This document shows positions 9,201-17,332 of a stretch of 64,000 nucleotides of DNA, piece by piece. A program made the translations under genes and the position numbers. The stretch covers positions 62,001 through 126,000 of the forward strand of contig NZ_ATWL01000008.1 of NCBI RefSeq assembly GCF_000421225.1, in the 5' to 3' direction. This DNA is from Ruania albidiflava DSM 18029 (lineage in GTDB: Bacteria; Actinomycetota; Actinomycetes; Actinomycetales; Beutenbergiaceae). Positions within the stretch are counted from its first letter, which is position 1. Each line of letters opens with the position of its first letter. The notes under the pieces were generated by a model that was not told the origin of the DNA, searched no databases, and saw only the letters and a program-made list of their open reading frames with translations.

Positions 9201-10121
9201 GTTCCCGCGGGCCTTGCGCACGACCTCCTCGTACGCGTGCCAGAACTCGGCGAAGTTCATCTCCTCGGCGCCCTTGATCGAGGGCACCAGCAGCTGACGG
9301 GTCCCGTCCGGCTTGGCCAGGTCGATCGCCAGCCCGAAGTTCACGTGTGCCGGGCGCACGATGCCCGGCTTGCCGTCCACCTCCCGGTAGCCGGCGTTCA
9401 TCTCCGGCATGTCACCGAGCGCCTCGACCACGGCGAAGCCGATCAGGTGGGTGAAGGACACCTTCCCGCCGCGGCTGCGGGCCAGGTGGTTGTTCAGCAC
9501 GATCCGGTTGTCCACCAGGAGCTTCGCCGGGATGGTGCGCACACTGGTGGCAGTGGGCACCTCCAAGGAGGTCTCCATGTTCGTGACCACCCGGGCAGCA
9601 GGACCACGCAGCCGGGTGGCCTCGCCTTCGCCGCCCGCATCTCGCGGACCGCCGCCGGTGACAGCCCGGGTGTAGGGGGCAGTGGGAGCCACCGCGGTAG
9701 CCACCGGAGCCTCCGGCGGCACGTCGGCGCGCACCTCGGCGGGCTCCGGGTTGGTGTCGCGCTGCTGGGCGGCAGTAGCACCAGAGGTCTGGCGAGCCGG
9801 TGCCGCCGGCTCCTCCTCGGGTGCGGTGGCCGGTTCCGAGGCAGGCTCGGAGGCGGCGCTCGCCGGCGGCTGCTGGGCCGGTGCGATGGCAGCGCTCGCC
9901 GCGGACTCGGCCTGCTCAGCCTGGCTCGGCGCGGACGCGGCCGTACTGCCGTTGCTGCCGGACAGATCGGCAGGGGAGTAGGTCTCGAAGAACTCCCACC
10001 AGGACTCGTCGACCAGGTTCTTGTCCTTCTTGTACTGGGAGTACAGCTCTTCGATGAGCCACTCGTTCCCACCGAAGATCTCCGCCGCGGATGTGGAGTC
10101 GTGGGGTGCCTGCTGGGACAC
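6264..10121 (-). CDS. kgd: Multifunctional 2-oxoglutarate decarboxylase / E2-E1 fusion (KGD)
   Basis: This 1285-residue actinobacterial fusion enzyme of the TCA cycle decarboxylates 2-oxoglutarate with thiamine diphosphate and can pass the product into the oxoglutarate dehydrogenase complex. The order is: a short E1-type N-terminal segment (F-G-G-N-E-W-L, about residues 16-50), an Ala/Pro/Glu linker (to about 180) with no lipoyl domain, an E2 succinyltransferase-like core with the D-H-R-I-I-Q-G histidine near residue 380, then the E1 dehydrogenase part with G-M-P-H-R-G-R-L-N and the ThDP motif G-D-A-A-F-A-G-Q-G. The GTG at 10121 was chosen because it follows GGAAGAGGG at suitable spacing and matches mycobacterial KGD length. 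It is followed by an overlapping GDSL-type gene. Confidence 0.96.
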   Translation of the reverse strand: MSQQAPHDSTSAAEIFGGNEWLIEELYSQYKKDKNLVDESWWEFFETYSPADLSGSNGSTAASAPSQAEQAESAASAAIAPAQQPPASAASEPASEPATAPEEEPAAPARQTSGATAAQQRDTNPEPAEVRADVPPEAPVATAVAPTAPYTRAVTGGGPRDAGGEGEATRLRGPAARVVTNMETSLEVPTATSVRTIPAKLLVDNRIVLNNHLARSRGGKVSFTHLIGFAVVEALGDMPEMNAGYREVDGKPGIVRPAHVNFGLAIDLAKPDGTRQLLVPSIKGAEEMNFAEFWHAYEEVVRKARGNKLTVDDFAGTTISLTNPGTIGTVHSVPRLMSGQGTIIGVGAMNYPAEYQGASLETVSRLGISKVLTLTSTYDHRIIQGAQSGDFLRIVHAKLLGEDGFYDRVFAALRVPYEPVRWTTDVTPSEEEDFGKPARVAELIHAYRSRGHLLADTDPLAYRQRKHPDLDVQTHRLTLWDLDRTFPTGGFGGKPKMLLRDILGLLRNSYCRTIGVEYMHLHDPAQRRWLQDRLESGWSKPEADEQKRILRTLNAAEAFETFLQTKFVGQKRFSLEGGEALIPLLDRVLDRAAQEGLDEVGIGMPHRGRLNVLANLAGKSYAQIFAEFEGNQDPRTVQGSGDVKYHLGTEGTFTALNGATTKVYLAANPSHLEAVNGVLEGVVRAKQDRLDLGGAGYSVLPVLIHGDAAFAGQGVVTETLQLSQLRGYRTGGTVHILINNQVGFTTGAASSRSTMYATDVAKGLQIPVFHVNGDDPEAVAHVAELAFDYRQEFNRDVIIDMVCYRRRGHNEGDDPSMTQPVMYSLIEKKRSVRKLYTEALVGRGDLTQEEAEEALQHYKSELERVFTETREGSARTDSQVQGLELPESQQEDAGMMVGWQTAVPAKVVEHIGAAHTRPPEGFTVHPKLTQLLEKREHMATDGAIDWAFGELLAFGSLLMEGMPVRLAGQDSRRGTFVQRHAVLHDRVNGAEWTPLMYLSPDQAKFWVYDSSLSEYAALAFEYGYSVERPDALVAWEAQFGDFVNGAQTVIDEFISSAEQKWGQTSSVVLLLPHGYEGQGPDHSSARKERFLQLSAEDNMIVAEPSTPANYFHLLRRQAYQRPRRPLVVFTPKQLLRLRAATSTVEDFTSGTFQPVLGDTTADPAKVNRVLLCSGRVYYDLLAERSKREDDGTALVRLEQYYPLEAEALDAELQRFPDAELVWAQDEPANQGAWTYLRVRAAKAVPAIAERGLRLVSRPESAAPSAGTGKKHQAEQKVLISEAFAR

Positions 10122-10474
10122 TCGGGGATCGCCCTCTTCCGAAAGATGTGCGTGCTGGATGCGTACTACCAGCCTAGGCGACCAGTGCCACAACAGCCTG
10201 AAGAACTGCGCGTTTCGAGTGATCGGTGTGGTCAAGGAGGCACTGCGGGGCGCACCGGTTCAAGCCTGGGCAAACAGCCGGTCAGCAGCGCCGCTGTGGA
10301 GCATGTGCCGCGGGTGTGCTCCCACCGCACGCGCAGGGGCGAGCAGCGACCTTCCTCCGGAGTCCGAGGCACGTGCGGCGGTCTGAGGTCGGTGCGCACC
10401 ACCCCAGTCCGCCGCGTGTACCTCCGATGGATGGCAGGCAGCGGTGCGGGGGTGGCAGGCAGCGGTGCGGGTGG
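10122..10474. other. 353-base gap: kgd upstream region and 3' flank of the histidine kinase gene
   Basis: No gene is supported here. On the minus strand, a TAGGCT hexamer (10171-10176 read in reverse) about 50 bases before the kgd start could be its -10 element. A direct repeat of 19 bases with a 21-base period (10432-10450 and 10453-10471) sits immediately before the stop of the histidine kinase gene. Open frames through this gap lack ribosome sites and are continuations of antisense frames from kgd. Confidence 0.5.
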
Positions 10475-11602
10475 TCAGCGGTCGCCCGCGGCCGGTCCGC
10501 GGGCGGGCAGCGTGACGCGGATCATCGCGCCGGTGCCATGGGTGGGGTCGACCACCTCGATCGTGCCGCCGTGCAGGCTCACCGCCCAGCGCGCGATCGC
10601 CAGGCCCAGCCCGGTGCCACCGGTGGACTGGCCACCGTGCTGACCGGGGGCGTTGCCGCGTTCGAACCGCTCGAACACCTTCTGCCGGTCCTGCACCGGG
10701 ATCCCCGGTCCCTCGTCCTGCACCTCGATCACCACAGTGTCGGGCACCGACTCGTACCGGCCACCCAGATAGATCTTGCCGCCGGCCGGGGAGTGCCGGG
10801 CAGCGTTGCCGAGCAGGTTGGCCACCACCTGGTGCAGCCGCTCGGAGTCAGCGACCACCCGCAGGTCCGCCGGTGTGGTGCTCACCTCCCAGTCCAGCTC
10901 CCGACCGGACTCGCTGACCGCGTGCCGGGACTGGGTCGCCGCCTCGGCCAGGAACGGGCCGACCTCGATCTCGGCGAGCTCCAGGTCGGCGGCCCCTGCC
11001 TCCAGCCGGGACAGGTCGAGCAGGTAGGCGATCAGGCGGGAGAGCCGCTCCACCTGACCGAGCGCAGACTCCAGCGCCTCCGGAGAAGGCGGGACCACGC
11101 CGTCGGCGAGGTTCTCCAGCTGCGCCCGCAGCGCGGCGACCGGGGTACGCAGCTCGTGCGAGACGTTCGCGACCATCTCGCGGCGCTGGGTGTCCTGCGT
11201 GTCCAGGTCCTGGGCCATGGAGTTGAACGCCGCCGCCAGCTCGCCCACCTCGTCCTGGCTGTTGGTGTGCACCTGCTGGCTGTAGTCGCCGCGGGCCATC
11301 GCCTGGGCGGCCGCGGTCATCTCCCGCAGCGGGCGGGTCATCCCGCGGGCGAGGATCTGGGTGAGTACCAGCGAGCAGACCAGCGCCACCGGGAACGTGC
11401 GCAGCACACCGACATCGAGCCGGTCCCCGGCCCAGGTGACCAAGGTGAACAGCGCGACCATCGCCCCGATGATCACGATCAGCTTCATCTTGATCGAGCG
11501 CAGCGGATCCAGCGGACGCAGGTCCCGGTAGAGCGCGTGCCGCGCTTCCTGCCACCCGCTCTCGGTACGGGCATGTCGGAACGGGCGCGGGGGAGTGCTC
11601 AT
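10475..11602 (-). CDS. Two-component sensor histidine kinase
   Basis: This is a 375-residue membrane kinase. Two closely spaced hydrophobic helices (about residues 40-60 and 68-90) leave almost no external loop, which suggests sensing within or near the membrane. A HAMP domain follows (about 91-140), then a HisKA box with the phospho-acceptor in V-S-H-E-L-R-T-P (His149). The ATPase domain has the N box (L-G-N-A-A-R-H-S), G1 (D-E-G-P-G-I-P) and G2 (G-T-G-L-G-L-A-I). It autophosphorylates and donates phosphate to the response regulator encoded four bases upstream. The signal is unknown. The ATG at 11602 is preferred over one nine codons upstream, which would overlap the regulator stop. Confidence 0.94.
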   Translation of the reverse strand: MSTPPRPFRHARTESGWQEARHALYRDLRPLDPLRSIKMKLIVIIGAMVALFTLVTWAGDRLDVGVLRTFPVALVCSLVLTQILARGMTRPLREMTAAAQAMARGDYSQQVHTNSQDEVGELAAAFNSMAQDLDTQDTQRREMVANVSHELRTPVAALRAQLENLADGVVPPSPEALESALGQVERLSRLIAYLLDLSRLEAGAADLELAEIEVGPFLAEAATQSRHAVSESGRELDWEVSTTPADLRVVADSERLHQVVANLLGNAARHSPAGGKIYLGGRYESVPDTVVIEVQDEGPGIPVQDRQKVFERFERGNAPGQHGGQSTGGTGLGLAIARWAVSLHGGTIEVVDPTHGTGAMIRVTLPARGPAAGDR

Positions 11603-11606
11603 CAGG

Positions 11607-12320
11607 CTATTGTGTGGGCTCCAGCGCATATCCGACCCCGTGCACGGTGCGGATCAGGTCCGAGCCGAGCTTGCGGCGCAGCGCCTTGATGTGCGAGTCC
11701 ACGGTGCGGGTGCCGGAGGCGTCCGCCCAGTCCCACACCTCCGCGAGCAGCCGCTCCCGGGAGAGGACGGTGCGCGGGCTGGAGGCCAGGCAGACCAGCA
11801 GGTCGAACTCGGTGGGGGTCAGGTGCGCCTCCTCCTCGGCCCGGCGGACCCGGCGCGCGGCCTTGTCGATGGTCAGGTCACCCAGCTGCAGCGGCGTCTC
11901 CCCGCTGCCTGCAGGTGCGGCCTGGGACCGCTCCACCCGGCGCAGCAGCACCTTCAGCCGGGCGAGCAGCTCGCGCATCGAGAACGGTTTGGTCATGTAG
12001 TCGTCGGCGCCCACGCCCAGACCCACCAGCATGTCGGTCTCGTCGTCGCGGGCGGTGAGCATCATGATCGGCGGCACGTGCCGGCCCGCACTGGTGGCCT
12101 CCGCCTGGATCCGCCGGCACGCCTCCAGCCCGTCGATCCCGGGAAGCATCACGTCCAGCACGATCAGGTCGGGAAGCAGGCGGGCCGCAGCGCTCACCCC
12201 CGCCAGACCGTCGCCGACAGTGTGCGCCTGCCAGCCCTCGGCCTCCAGCCGGCGGGCGATCTGGGTTGCGATCTCCGGTTCGTCCTCCACGACCAGGACC
12301 ACAGTGCTCGAGGTGTTCAT
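11607..12320 (-). CDS. OmpR/PhoB-family response regulator
   Basis: This 237-residue transcription factor has a receiver domain (about 6-120) with acidic pocket V-E-D-E-P, phospho-acceptor Asp56 in V-L-D-V-M-L-P-G, the conserved Thr in L-T-A-R and Lys in T-K-P-F. A winged-helix C-terminal domain follows (about 140-235) with the typical L-T-P-T-E-F-D-L-L and R-T-V-D-S-H-I-K-A-L-R-R-K-L sequences. It is the first gene of a two-gene operon with its kinase. The chosen start gives the normal family length; a longer upstream frame overlaps the divergent CNNM promoter region and has no family match. Confidence 0.95.
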   Translation of the reverse strand: MNTSSTVVLVVEDEPEIATQIARRLEAEGWQAHTVGDGLAGVSAAARLLPDLIVLDVMLPGIDGLEACRRIQAEATSAGRHVPPIMMLTARDDETDMLVGLGVGADDYMTKPFSMRELLARLKVLLRRVERSQAAPAGSGETPLQLGDLTIDKAARRVRRAEEEAHLTPTEFDLLVCLASSPRTVLSRERLLAEVWDWADASGTRTVDSHIKALRRKLGSDLIRTVHGVGYALEPTQ

Positions 12321-12458
12321 GCGGCAAAGCCTGGCACATCGGAGGCCAGACCCGGTGGCACTCGCCGGTGCGATTCGTTGTCGACAGCATGCGAGGGCGG
12401 TTACCCTTGCGACCATCATGTCTGGCCATACCAGCGCCTCGAGGTACAGACCGGCGCG

Positions 12459-13781
12459 ATGATCACCGATTGGCTCCTGGTTGCCCTCGGCGTGCTCCTC
12501 ACCGCCGGCACCGCTCTCTTTGTCGCCGCCGAGTTCTCCCTCGTGGCCCTGGACCCTGCCGCCGTGGACAAGCGCGCTGCCAACGGCAAGGACCGAACTG
12601 CTCAGCTGGTGCAACGTGCGCTGCGTCAGCTAGCCACCGAGCTCTCTGGGGCGCAGGTCGGTATCACGCTGACCACGGTGCTGCTCGGGTACACCATGCA
12701 GGCAGCACTGGCCAACCTGCTCGCTCGCGGGTTGGAGCTGACCACGTGGGCGCAGGCGGCCACGGGGGCGATCGCCGTCGTGCTCAGCCTGCTGATCGTG
12801 AACACCTTCTCCATGCTGTTCGGGGAGCTGGTGCCGAAGAACTGGGCGATCTCCGACCCGATGCGGGTGGCTCGGGTGGTGGTCCGGCCACAGCACGCGT
12901 TCACCACCGCGCTGCGGCCGATGATCGCCACGCTGAACGGGTCGGCGAACAAGATCCTGCACCTGTTCGGGGTGCAGCCGCGCGAGGAGCTCGGCGGGGG
13001 CCGGTCGGCCACCGAGCTGGCCGCGTTGGTGCGGCACTCGGCCAAGGCCGGCACCCTGGAGCGGTCCACGGCGCTGCTGCTCACCCGCTCGATCGGTTTC
13101 GGTGAGCTCACCGCCCTGGACGTGATGACCGACCGGATGCGCATGCAGACGGTGGCTCGGGACGCCAGCGCTGAGGAGCTGGTCGCGCTGGCGCGCAGCA
13201 CGGGGCACTCTCGGTTCCCGGTGATCGAGGACTCCCCGGACGAGGTGGTCGGCATCGTGCAGCTGCGCCGGGCGATCGGGGTGCCGCACGAACGCCGCGC
13301 AGAGGTGCCCGTCGGGGCGCTGATGGACGAGGCACCGCAGGTGCCCGAGACCGCCCGGCTGGCGCCGCTGCTGGTGAGTCTGCGCAACGGGCTGCAGATG
13401 GCGGTCGTGGTGGACGAGTTCGGCGGCACCTCCGGCGTGGTGACCTTGGAGGACGTGGTCGAGGAGCTGGTCGGTGAGGTGGCCGACGAGCACGACCGGC
13501 GGCGTCGGGACGTGCGCGCCGGGCCGGAGGAGTCCTGGCTGGTGCCCGGCACCGTGCGGCCGGACGAGCTGGTGCTGCGCACCGGTCTGCGGGTGCCGGA
13601 CGAGGCCGCCTACGAGACGCTCGGCGGGCTGGTGATGACCGCGCTCGGCCGGATGCCGCAGGTGGGGGACGAGGTCGAGGTGCCCGGGGTGCTGCTCCGG
13701 GTGGAGACCATGGACGGTCGCCGGGTGGACACGTTGCGGGTGCGGGTGCTGCCGCGCGTGGAGCCGGAGGAGGCGCAGTGA
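12459..13781 (+). CDS. CNNM/CorC-type (hemolysin C family) transporter, first of a tandem pair
   Basis: The 440-residue protein has an N-terminal CNNM (DUF21) membrane domain with about four helices (residues 1-190, opening W-L-L-V-A-L-G-V-L-L-T-A-G and containing F-G-E-L-V-P-K-N). It is followed by a CBS-pair domain with the F-G-G-T-S-G-V-V-T-L-E-D-V-V-E-E segment and a C-terminal CorC_HlyC domain (about 345-435). Family members take part in Mg2+/Co2+ efflux or homeostasis. The ATG begins directly at the first helix, and a long upstream open frame is antisense to the response regulator. The stop overlaps the GTG of a paralogue. It is divergent from the two-component operon. Confidence 0.92.
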   Translation: MITDWLLVALGVLLTAGTALFVAAEFSLVALDPAAVDKRAANGKDRTAQLVQRALRQLATELSGAQVGITLTTVLLGYTMQAALANLLARGLELTTWAQAATGAIAVVLSLLIVNTFSMLFGELVPKNWAISDPMRVARVVVRPQHAFTTALRPMIATLNGSANKILHLFGVQPREELGGGRSATELAALVRHSAKAGTLERSTALLLTRSIGFGELTALDVMTDRMRMQTVARDASAEELVALARSTGHSRFPVIEDSPDEVVGIVQLRRAIGVPHERRAEVPVGALMDEAPQVPETARLAPLLVSLRNGLQMAVVVDEFGGTSGVVTLEDVVEELVGEVADEHDRRRRDVRAGPEESWLVPGTVRPDELVLRTGLRVPDEAAYETLGGLVMTALGRMPQVGDEVEVPGVLLRVETMDGRRVDTLRVRVLPRVEPEEAQ

Positions 13782-14818
13782 GCTCGGGTATGGCGCTGCT
13801 GGTGGCCGCGCTGCTGCTGCTGGGCAACGCGTTCTTCGTCGGTGCCGAGTTCGCGATCATGTCGGTGCGGCGCGCGCAGGTCGAGCCGTTGGCCGAGGAG
13901 GGGTCCCGGTCCGCCAAGACCGTGCTCTGGGCGCTGGAGCACGTGTCCTTGATGCTCGCCTGCGCCCAGCTCGGGGTGACCATCTGCTCGGTGGGCCTGG
14001 GGGCGGTGGCCGAGCCCGCGATCGCGCACCTGCTCCAGGTGCCCCTGGGCGCGCTCGGGCTGCCTGCTGCAGCTAGTCACGCCGTCGCGCTGGTGATCGC
14101 GCTGGCGATCGTGGTCTACCTGCACGTGGTGCTCGGCGAGATGGTGCCGAAGAACTTGGCCGTCGCCGCTCCGGGCAGCGCCGCGATGTGGTTCGGACCA
14201 CCGCTGGTGTGGGTGTCCCGTGCAGTCTCCCCGGTGATCCGGTTCTTGAACTGGGTGGCCAACCTGCTGCTGCGGCTGGTGGGGATCGAGCCGAAGGACG
14301 AGGTCACCTCCACCTTCACCGCCGAAGAGGTCGCCGCGATCGTGGAACGCTCCCGCGCTGAGGGGCTGCTGCAGGACGAGCTGGGTCTGCTCACCGGGGC
14401 GATCGAGTTCTCCACCTCCGACGCCGGCAGCGTGATGGTCTCCGGCACTGCGCTGACCACGCTGCCGATCGGGTGCACCCCGGCGGATGTGGAGCATGCG
14501 GTGGCGCGCACCGGCTTCTCCCGGTTCCCGGTGATGGAGGGCGTGACCATCGTGGGCTATCTGCACGTCAAGGACGTGCTGTACGCCGAGACCGACGAGC
14601 AGCGGCAGGCGCCGGTCCCGCCGTGGCGGGTGCGCCCGCTCGCAGTGGCCCGCGTCGATGACGAGATCGAGACGGTGCTCGGGGCGATGCAGCGCACCGG
14701 TGCGCACGTGGCCGGGGTGAAGGGGCCGGCGGGAGAGTCTTTGGGGGTGGTGTTCCTGGAGGACATCCTCGAGGAGCTGGTCGGTGAGGTGCGCGACTCG
14801 ATGCAGCGCAGCCGGTGA
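13778..14818 (+). CDS. CNNM/CBS-domain membrane protein, second of a tandem pair
   Basis: This 346-residue paralogue of the preceding gene has a CNNM membrane domain (about residues 1-185, with N-A-F-F-V-G-A-E-F-A and L-G-E-M-V-P-K-N) and a CBS pair (about 200-340, ending L-E-D-I-L-E-E-L-V-G-E-V). It lacks the C-terminal CorC_HlyC domain of its partner, the usual asymmetry of these actinobacterial pairs. That suggests the two products form a heteromeric transporter. The GTG start overlaps the upstream stop (GTGA) and has GGAGG at a good distance. The likely role is divalent cation (Mg2+) handling, by family inference. Confidence 0.9.
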   Translation: MSSGMALLVAALLLLGNAFFVGAEFAIMSVRRAQVEPLAEEGSRSAKTVLWALEHVSLMLACAQLGVTICSVGLGAVAEPAIAHLLQVPLGALGLPAAASHAVALVIALAIVVYLHVVLGEMVPKNLAVAAPGSAAMWFGPPLVWVSRAVSPVIRFLNWVANLLLRLVGIEPKDEVTSTFTAEEVAAIVERSRAEGLLQDELGLLTGAIEFSTSDAGSVMVSGTALTTLPIGCTPADVEHAVARTGFSRFPVMEGVTIVGYLHVKDVLYAETDEQRQAPVPPWRVRPLAVARVDDEIETVLGAMQRTGAHVAGVKGPAGESLGVVFLEDILEELVGEVRDSMQRSR

Positions 14819-15113
14819 CGGCGCAGCCCGCCGGCCCGGCAGGTCCCGCACCTGGATGTCGCCGGTCCGGTAGGCGGAACTGCCGGTCTCTACCCTCGGG
14901 ATGTGAGGATGTCGTGAAAGATGCGGGTGGTGCCTCCCGCGATGCCGTCGTCTCGGCCTCTGCGGTGGTGGATCCACTGCTGGCGGTCCGTTATGATTCC
15001 GTAATCTGCTCGGTCGTCTACCGCTGCGTGGCGGCCTGATGCGGAACCTTCCCCGTGCAGTACCCGTGTGAACGTCCCTTTGCCCTGCCCTGTTTGTTGT
15101 GCCCGGAGGTTGT

Positions 15114-16328
15114 GTGAGTACGCAGCGTGAGTGGTCCGCTGACGGCTACGTGACCCGTCGCCAGCTCCGTGCAGCGGCCCGCGCTGCGCAGACCGCTGCC
15201 ACCCCGACCCCACCGGCCGGCTCCGCCAGCACCACCGGAACCCCGGTGAGTGCGACCTCGGCGGGAGAGGCTGCGCCGTCGGACGCCCCGGCCCCGCTCA
15301 CCCGACGCCAGATCCGCGAGCGAGAACGTGCCGAAGGAGCCCGCCGCCGGGCACGGTCCGCCGCTGTCGAACGCGATGCCGGAGCGGGCAGCCCGGGCAG
15401 TGCTGGTGCGCCGCCCGACGCACTGCAGCACCCGGGCGCGACCGGCGACGAGCCGGTGCTGCCGGAGCAGGTCGCGGCCCGTGCGGCTGACCAGCCGAAG
15501 CAGGAGCGGCGCAAGCCGGTGCAGAAGGCTCCGGCCCGTCGGTGGCTCCCGCGGCTGGCGGTGCTCGGCGCCCTCGCTGCGGTCACCACAGTGGTGCCGT
15601 TGACCGGTGCCGCACTGCCCGGCTCCTCCAGTGACGAGTCCACCGGCGCCCCCCTCGGTGCGACCAGCGCGCTGGAGGTGTTCTCCGCCGGCGGCACGCA
15701 GCTGTCCTCGGACACCTCGGCGGCGCTGGCGGCCGACCCGCTGGCCTCGTTGCGGTCGATGGTCGCCACCAGCCGCAGCAACGACCGCGACACCACCACC
15801 TGCGGGGCCGGGGCGATGGAGGCCAACGGGGTGCTCGCCAGCGAGGTGGAGATGGCCCCGCCGGAGATCGTCATGCCGCTGGCCGAGGGGTCCTTCCACT
15901 ACACCTCCCGGTACGGGCTGCGCAGCCACCCGATCTTCGGCGGCTATGGCGAGCACACCGGGTTGGACATGGCCGCTGCCGCCGGCACCCCGATCCACGC
16001 CGCGGCCGAGGGCACAGTGGTGCACGCCGGTGCCGGGATGGACGGGCGTTCCAGCATGCTGGTGATCATCGAGCACGAGGTGGACGGGCAGCTCTTCTGG
16101 ACCTGGTACGTGCACATGTACCCGGACGGGGTGTACGTCTCCGAGGGGCAGCAGGTCAACGCGGGCGACGTGATCGGCGCCGTCGGTTCCTACGGCAACT
16201 CCACCGGACCGCACCTGCACTTCGAGGTGCACCTGGACCAGGACCTGACCACGGTCGACCCGGAGAGCTGGCTCGCCGAGAACGCGGTGCCGTTGGACAG
16301 CGAGACGCTGCGCTGCACGCAGGGCTGA
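15114..16328 (+). CDS. Secreted/anchored M23 family metallopeptidase
   Basis: This 404-residue cell-wall hydrolase has a cytoplasmic basic region with two similar T-R-R-Q motifs (near residues 14 and 62), one membrane helix (about 142-165) and an external C-terminal LytM domain (about 255-390). The zinc and catalytic residues are visible: H-x-G-L-D near residue 282 and H-L-H-F-E near 370, with Y-V-H-M between. It probably cleaves peptidoglycan cross-bridges during growth. The GTG at 15114 follows GGAGG by four bases, and a GTG five codons earlier is possible. The 295-base leader (14819-15113) contains a possible TATGAT -10 element at 14992-14997 but no riboswitch I could recognise. Confidence 0.88.
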   Translation: MSTQREWSADGYVTRRQLRAAARAAQTAATPTPPAGSASTTGTPVSATSAGEAAPSDAPAPLTRRQIRERERAEGARRRARSAAVERDAGAGSPGSAGAPPDALQHPGATGDEPVLPEQVAARAADQPKQERRKPVQKAPARRWLPRLAVLGALAAVTTVVPLTGAALPGSSSDESTGAPLGATSALEVFSAGGTQLSSDTSAALAADPLASLRSMVATSRSNDRDTTTCGAGAMEANGVLASEVEMAPPEIVMPLAEGSFHYTSRYGLRSHPIFGGYGEHTGLDMAAAAGTPIHAAAEGTVVHAGAGMDGRSSMLVIIEHEVDGQLFWTWYVHMYPDGVYVSEGQQVNAGDVIGAVGSYGNSTGPHLHFEVHLDQDLTTVDPESWLAENAVPLDSETLRCTQG

Positions 16329-16365
16329 CCGCCCGCAGGCGCCCCTGAACCGTCGCCGCACGCCG

Positions 16366-16385
16366 CGGCGGCACACCTGCCGCCG
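16366..16385. terminator. Hairpin between convergent M23 peptidase and epimerase genes
   Basis: An 8-base perfect stem CGGCGGCA/TGCCGCCG with a four-base loop lies in the 72-base gap between the two convergent stops. It is flanked by a further complementary pair (16349-16355 with 16384-16390) that could form an alternative longer structure. It is probably a factor-independent terminator for both directions, although no U-tract follows. Confidence 0.5.
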
Positions 16386-16400
16386 ACGGTGCCGAGGCCC

Positions 16401-17309
16401 TCAGCGCAGCCGTAGCCCCCAGTGCACGGTGTACCGGTCGCCGGGGGACAGGCGCACCAGGTCGTCGCCGGTGCGGAAGGCGTCCGCGATGCAGCTCATC
16501 GGCTCGGCGGCCAGCCCGGTGCGCTGGGCGGCCGGGGCGCTGACGTGGTCCCCGGTGCACAGCTGCCAGGCGCGCAGCGAGGAGTCCATCCACACCTCGA
16601 CTGTGCGCCCGTCGCTGCCGTGCAGGCGGAGCCAAGAGCGGCCGTCGGCGTCGAAGGCGGGGTCGAGGAACGCATCGTCCAGGTCGGTGCTGCCCAGGGC
16701 GCGGCGGGCGCGGAAGTCGAACTGTTGCGGCAGCTCCTCTGCGCCGGTGGGTAGCAGCCGCTCGTCGGTGGTGACCCAGCGGGCCACGTCCAGCTCCAGC
16801 TCGGCATCGTCCAGTGCGCCGGGGCCGGGGGAGAGCCAGGGGTGGAAGCCGACGCCGTAGGGTGCGTCGGTCTGGCCGGTGTTCGTGCCGGTGGTGGTCA
16901 CCTCCAGACCGGCCTGGCTCAGCTCGTAGCGGGTGGAGACGGTCAGCGGGAACGGGTAGCCGGGCGTGGGTGGCAGGTCGACGGCTAGCTCTACGGCCGA
17001 GGCGGTGTGCGAGCGCACCCCCCAACGCAACCAGCTCACCAGCCCGTGCAGTGCCGTCCGCCGGGCGGGCTCGGTCAGCGGCACCTGGTAGTCGGTGCCG
17101 TCGAAGTGGTACTGCCCGTCCCGGAGCCGGTTCGGCCAGGGCGCGAGCACAGCGCCGTTGGACGCCGGTGGCAGCTCGTCCTCGGCGAACGGTACGACGA
17201 CGTCACGTGCGTCGGTCTGGAACAGGCGCAGGTGCGCGCCCACCTCGGTGATGACGGCGTAGGAGCTGCCGTGGCGGATCTCGAACTGTTGGCCGGTCAG
17301 TGGGTTCAC
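16401..17309 (-). CDS. Aldose 1-epimerase family protein
   Basis: The 302-residue protein has the galactose-mutarotase beta-supersandwich signature: N-G-A-V-L-A-P-W-P-N-R-L near residue 60, L-H-G-L-V near 92 (catalytic His), and G-V-G-F-H-P-W near 165. It interconverts alpha and beta anomers of hexoses. The GTG chosen begins at V-N-P-L-T-G-Q-Q; no strong ribosome site is present, and the gene follows a ThrE-type exporter by 23 bases, so it is probably translated from the same mRNA. The functional link between the two is not obvious. The start is uncertain by up to ten codons. Confidence 0.88.
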   Translation of the reverse strand: MNPLTGQQFEIRHGSSYAVITEVGAHLRLFQTDARDVVVPFAEDELPPASNGAVLAPWPNRLRDGQYHFDGTDYQVPLTEPARRTALHGLVSWLRWGVRSHTASAVELAVDLPPTPGYPFPLTVSTRYELSQAGLEVTTTGTNTGQTDAPYGVGFHPWLSPGPGALDDAELELDVARWVTTDERLLPTGAEELPQQFDFRARRALGSTDLDDAFLDPAFDADGRSWLRLHGSDGRTVEVWMDSSLRAWQLCTGDHVSAPAAQRTGLAAEPMSCIADAFRTGDDLVRLSPGDRYTVHWGLRLR

Positions 17310-17332
17310 AGCCAGTGAGCCTATCGCCTCGG

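Noticed and set aside
10432-10471. Direct repeats as a CRISPR fragment
   Set aside because: Only two copies with two bases between them and no spacers or cas genes.
7551-10643. A 1030-codon open frame antisense to kgd
   Set aside because: It mirrors the codon bias of kgd, encodes a His/Gly/Arg/Val-rich sequence with no domain, and has no ribosome site.
14815-15039. A 74-codon frame between the CNNM gene and the M23 peptidase
   Set aside because: No ribosome site, no recognisable domain and atypical composition.
14819-15113. Possible c-di-AMP riboswitch upstream of the M23 peptidase
   Set aside because: Such switches often precede wall hydrolases, but the conserved GGGGAACC-type and GGGTGAA-type blocks are not present.
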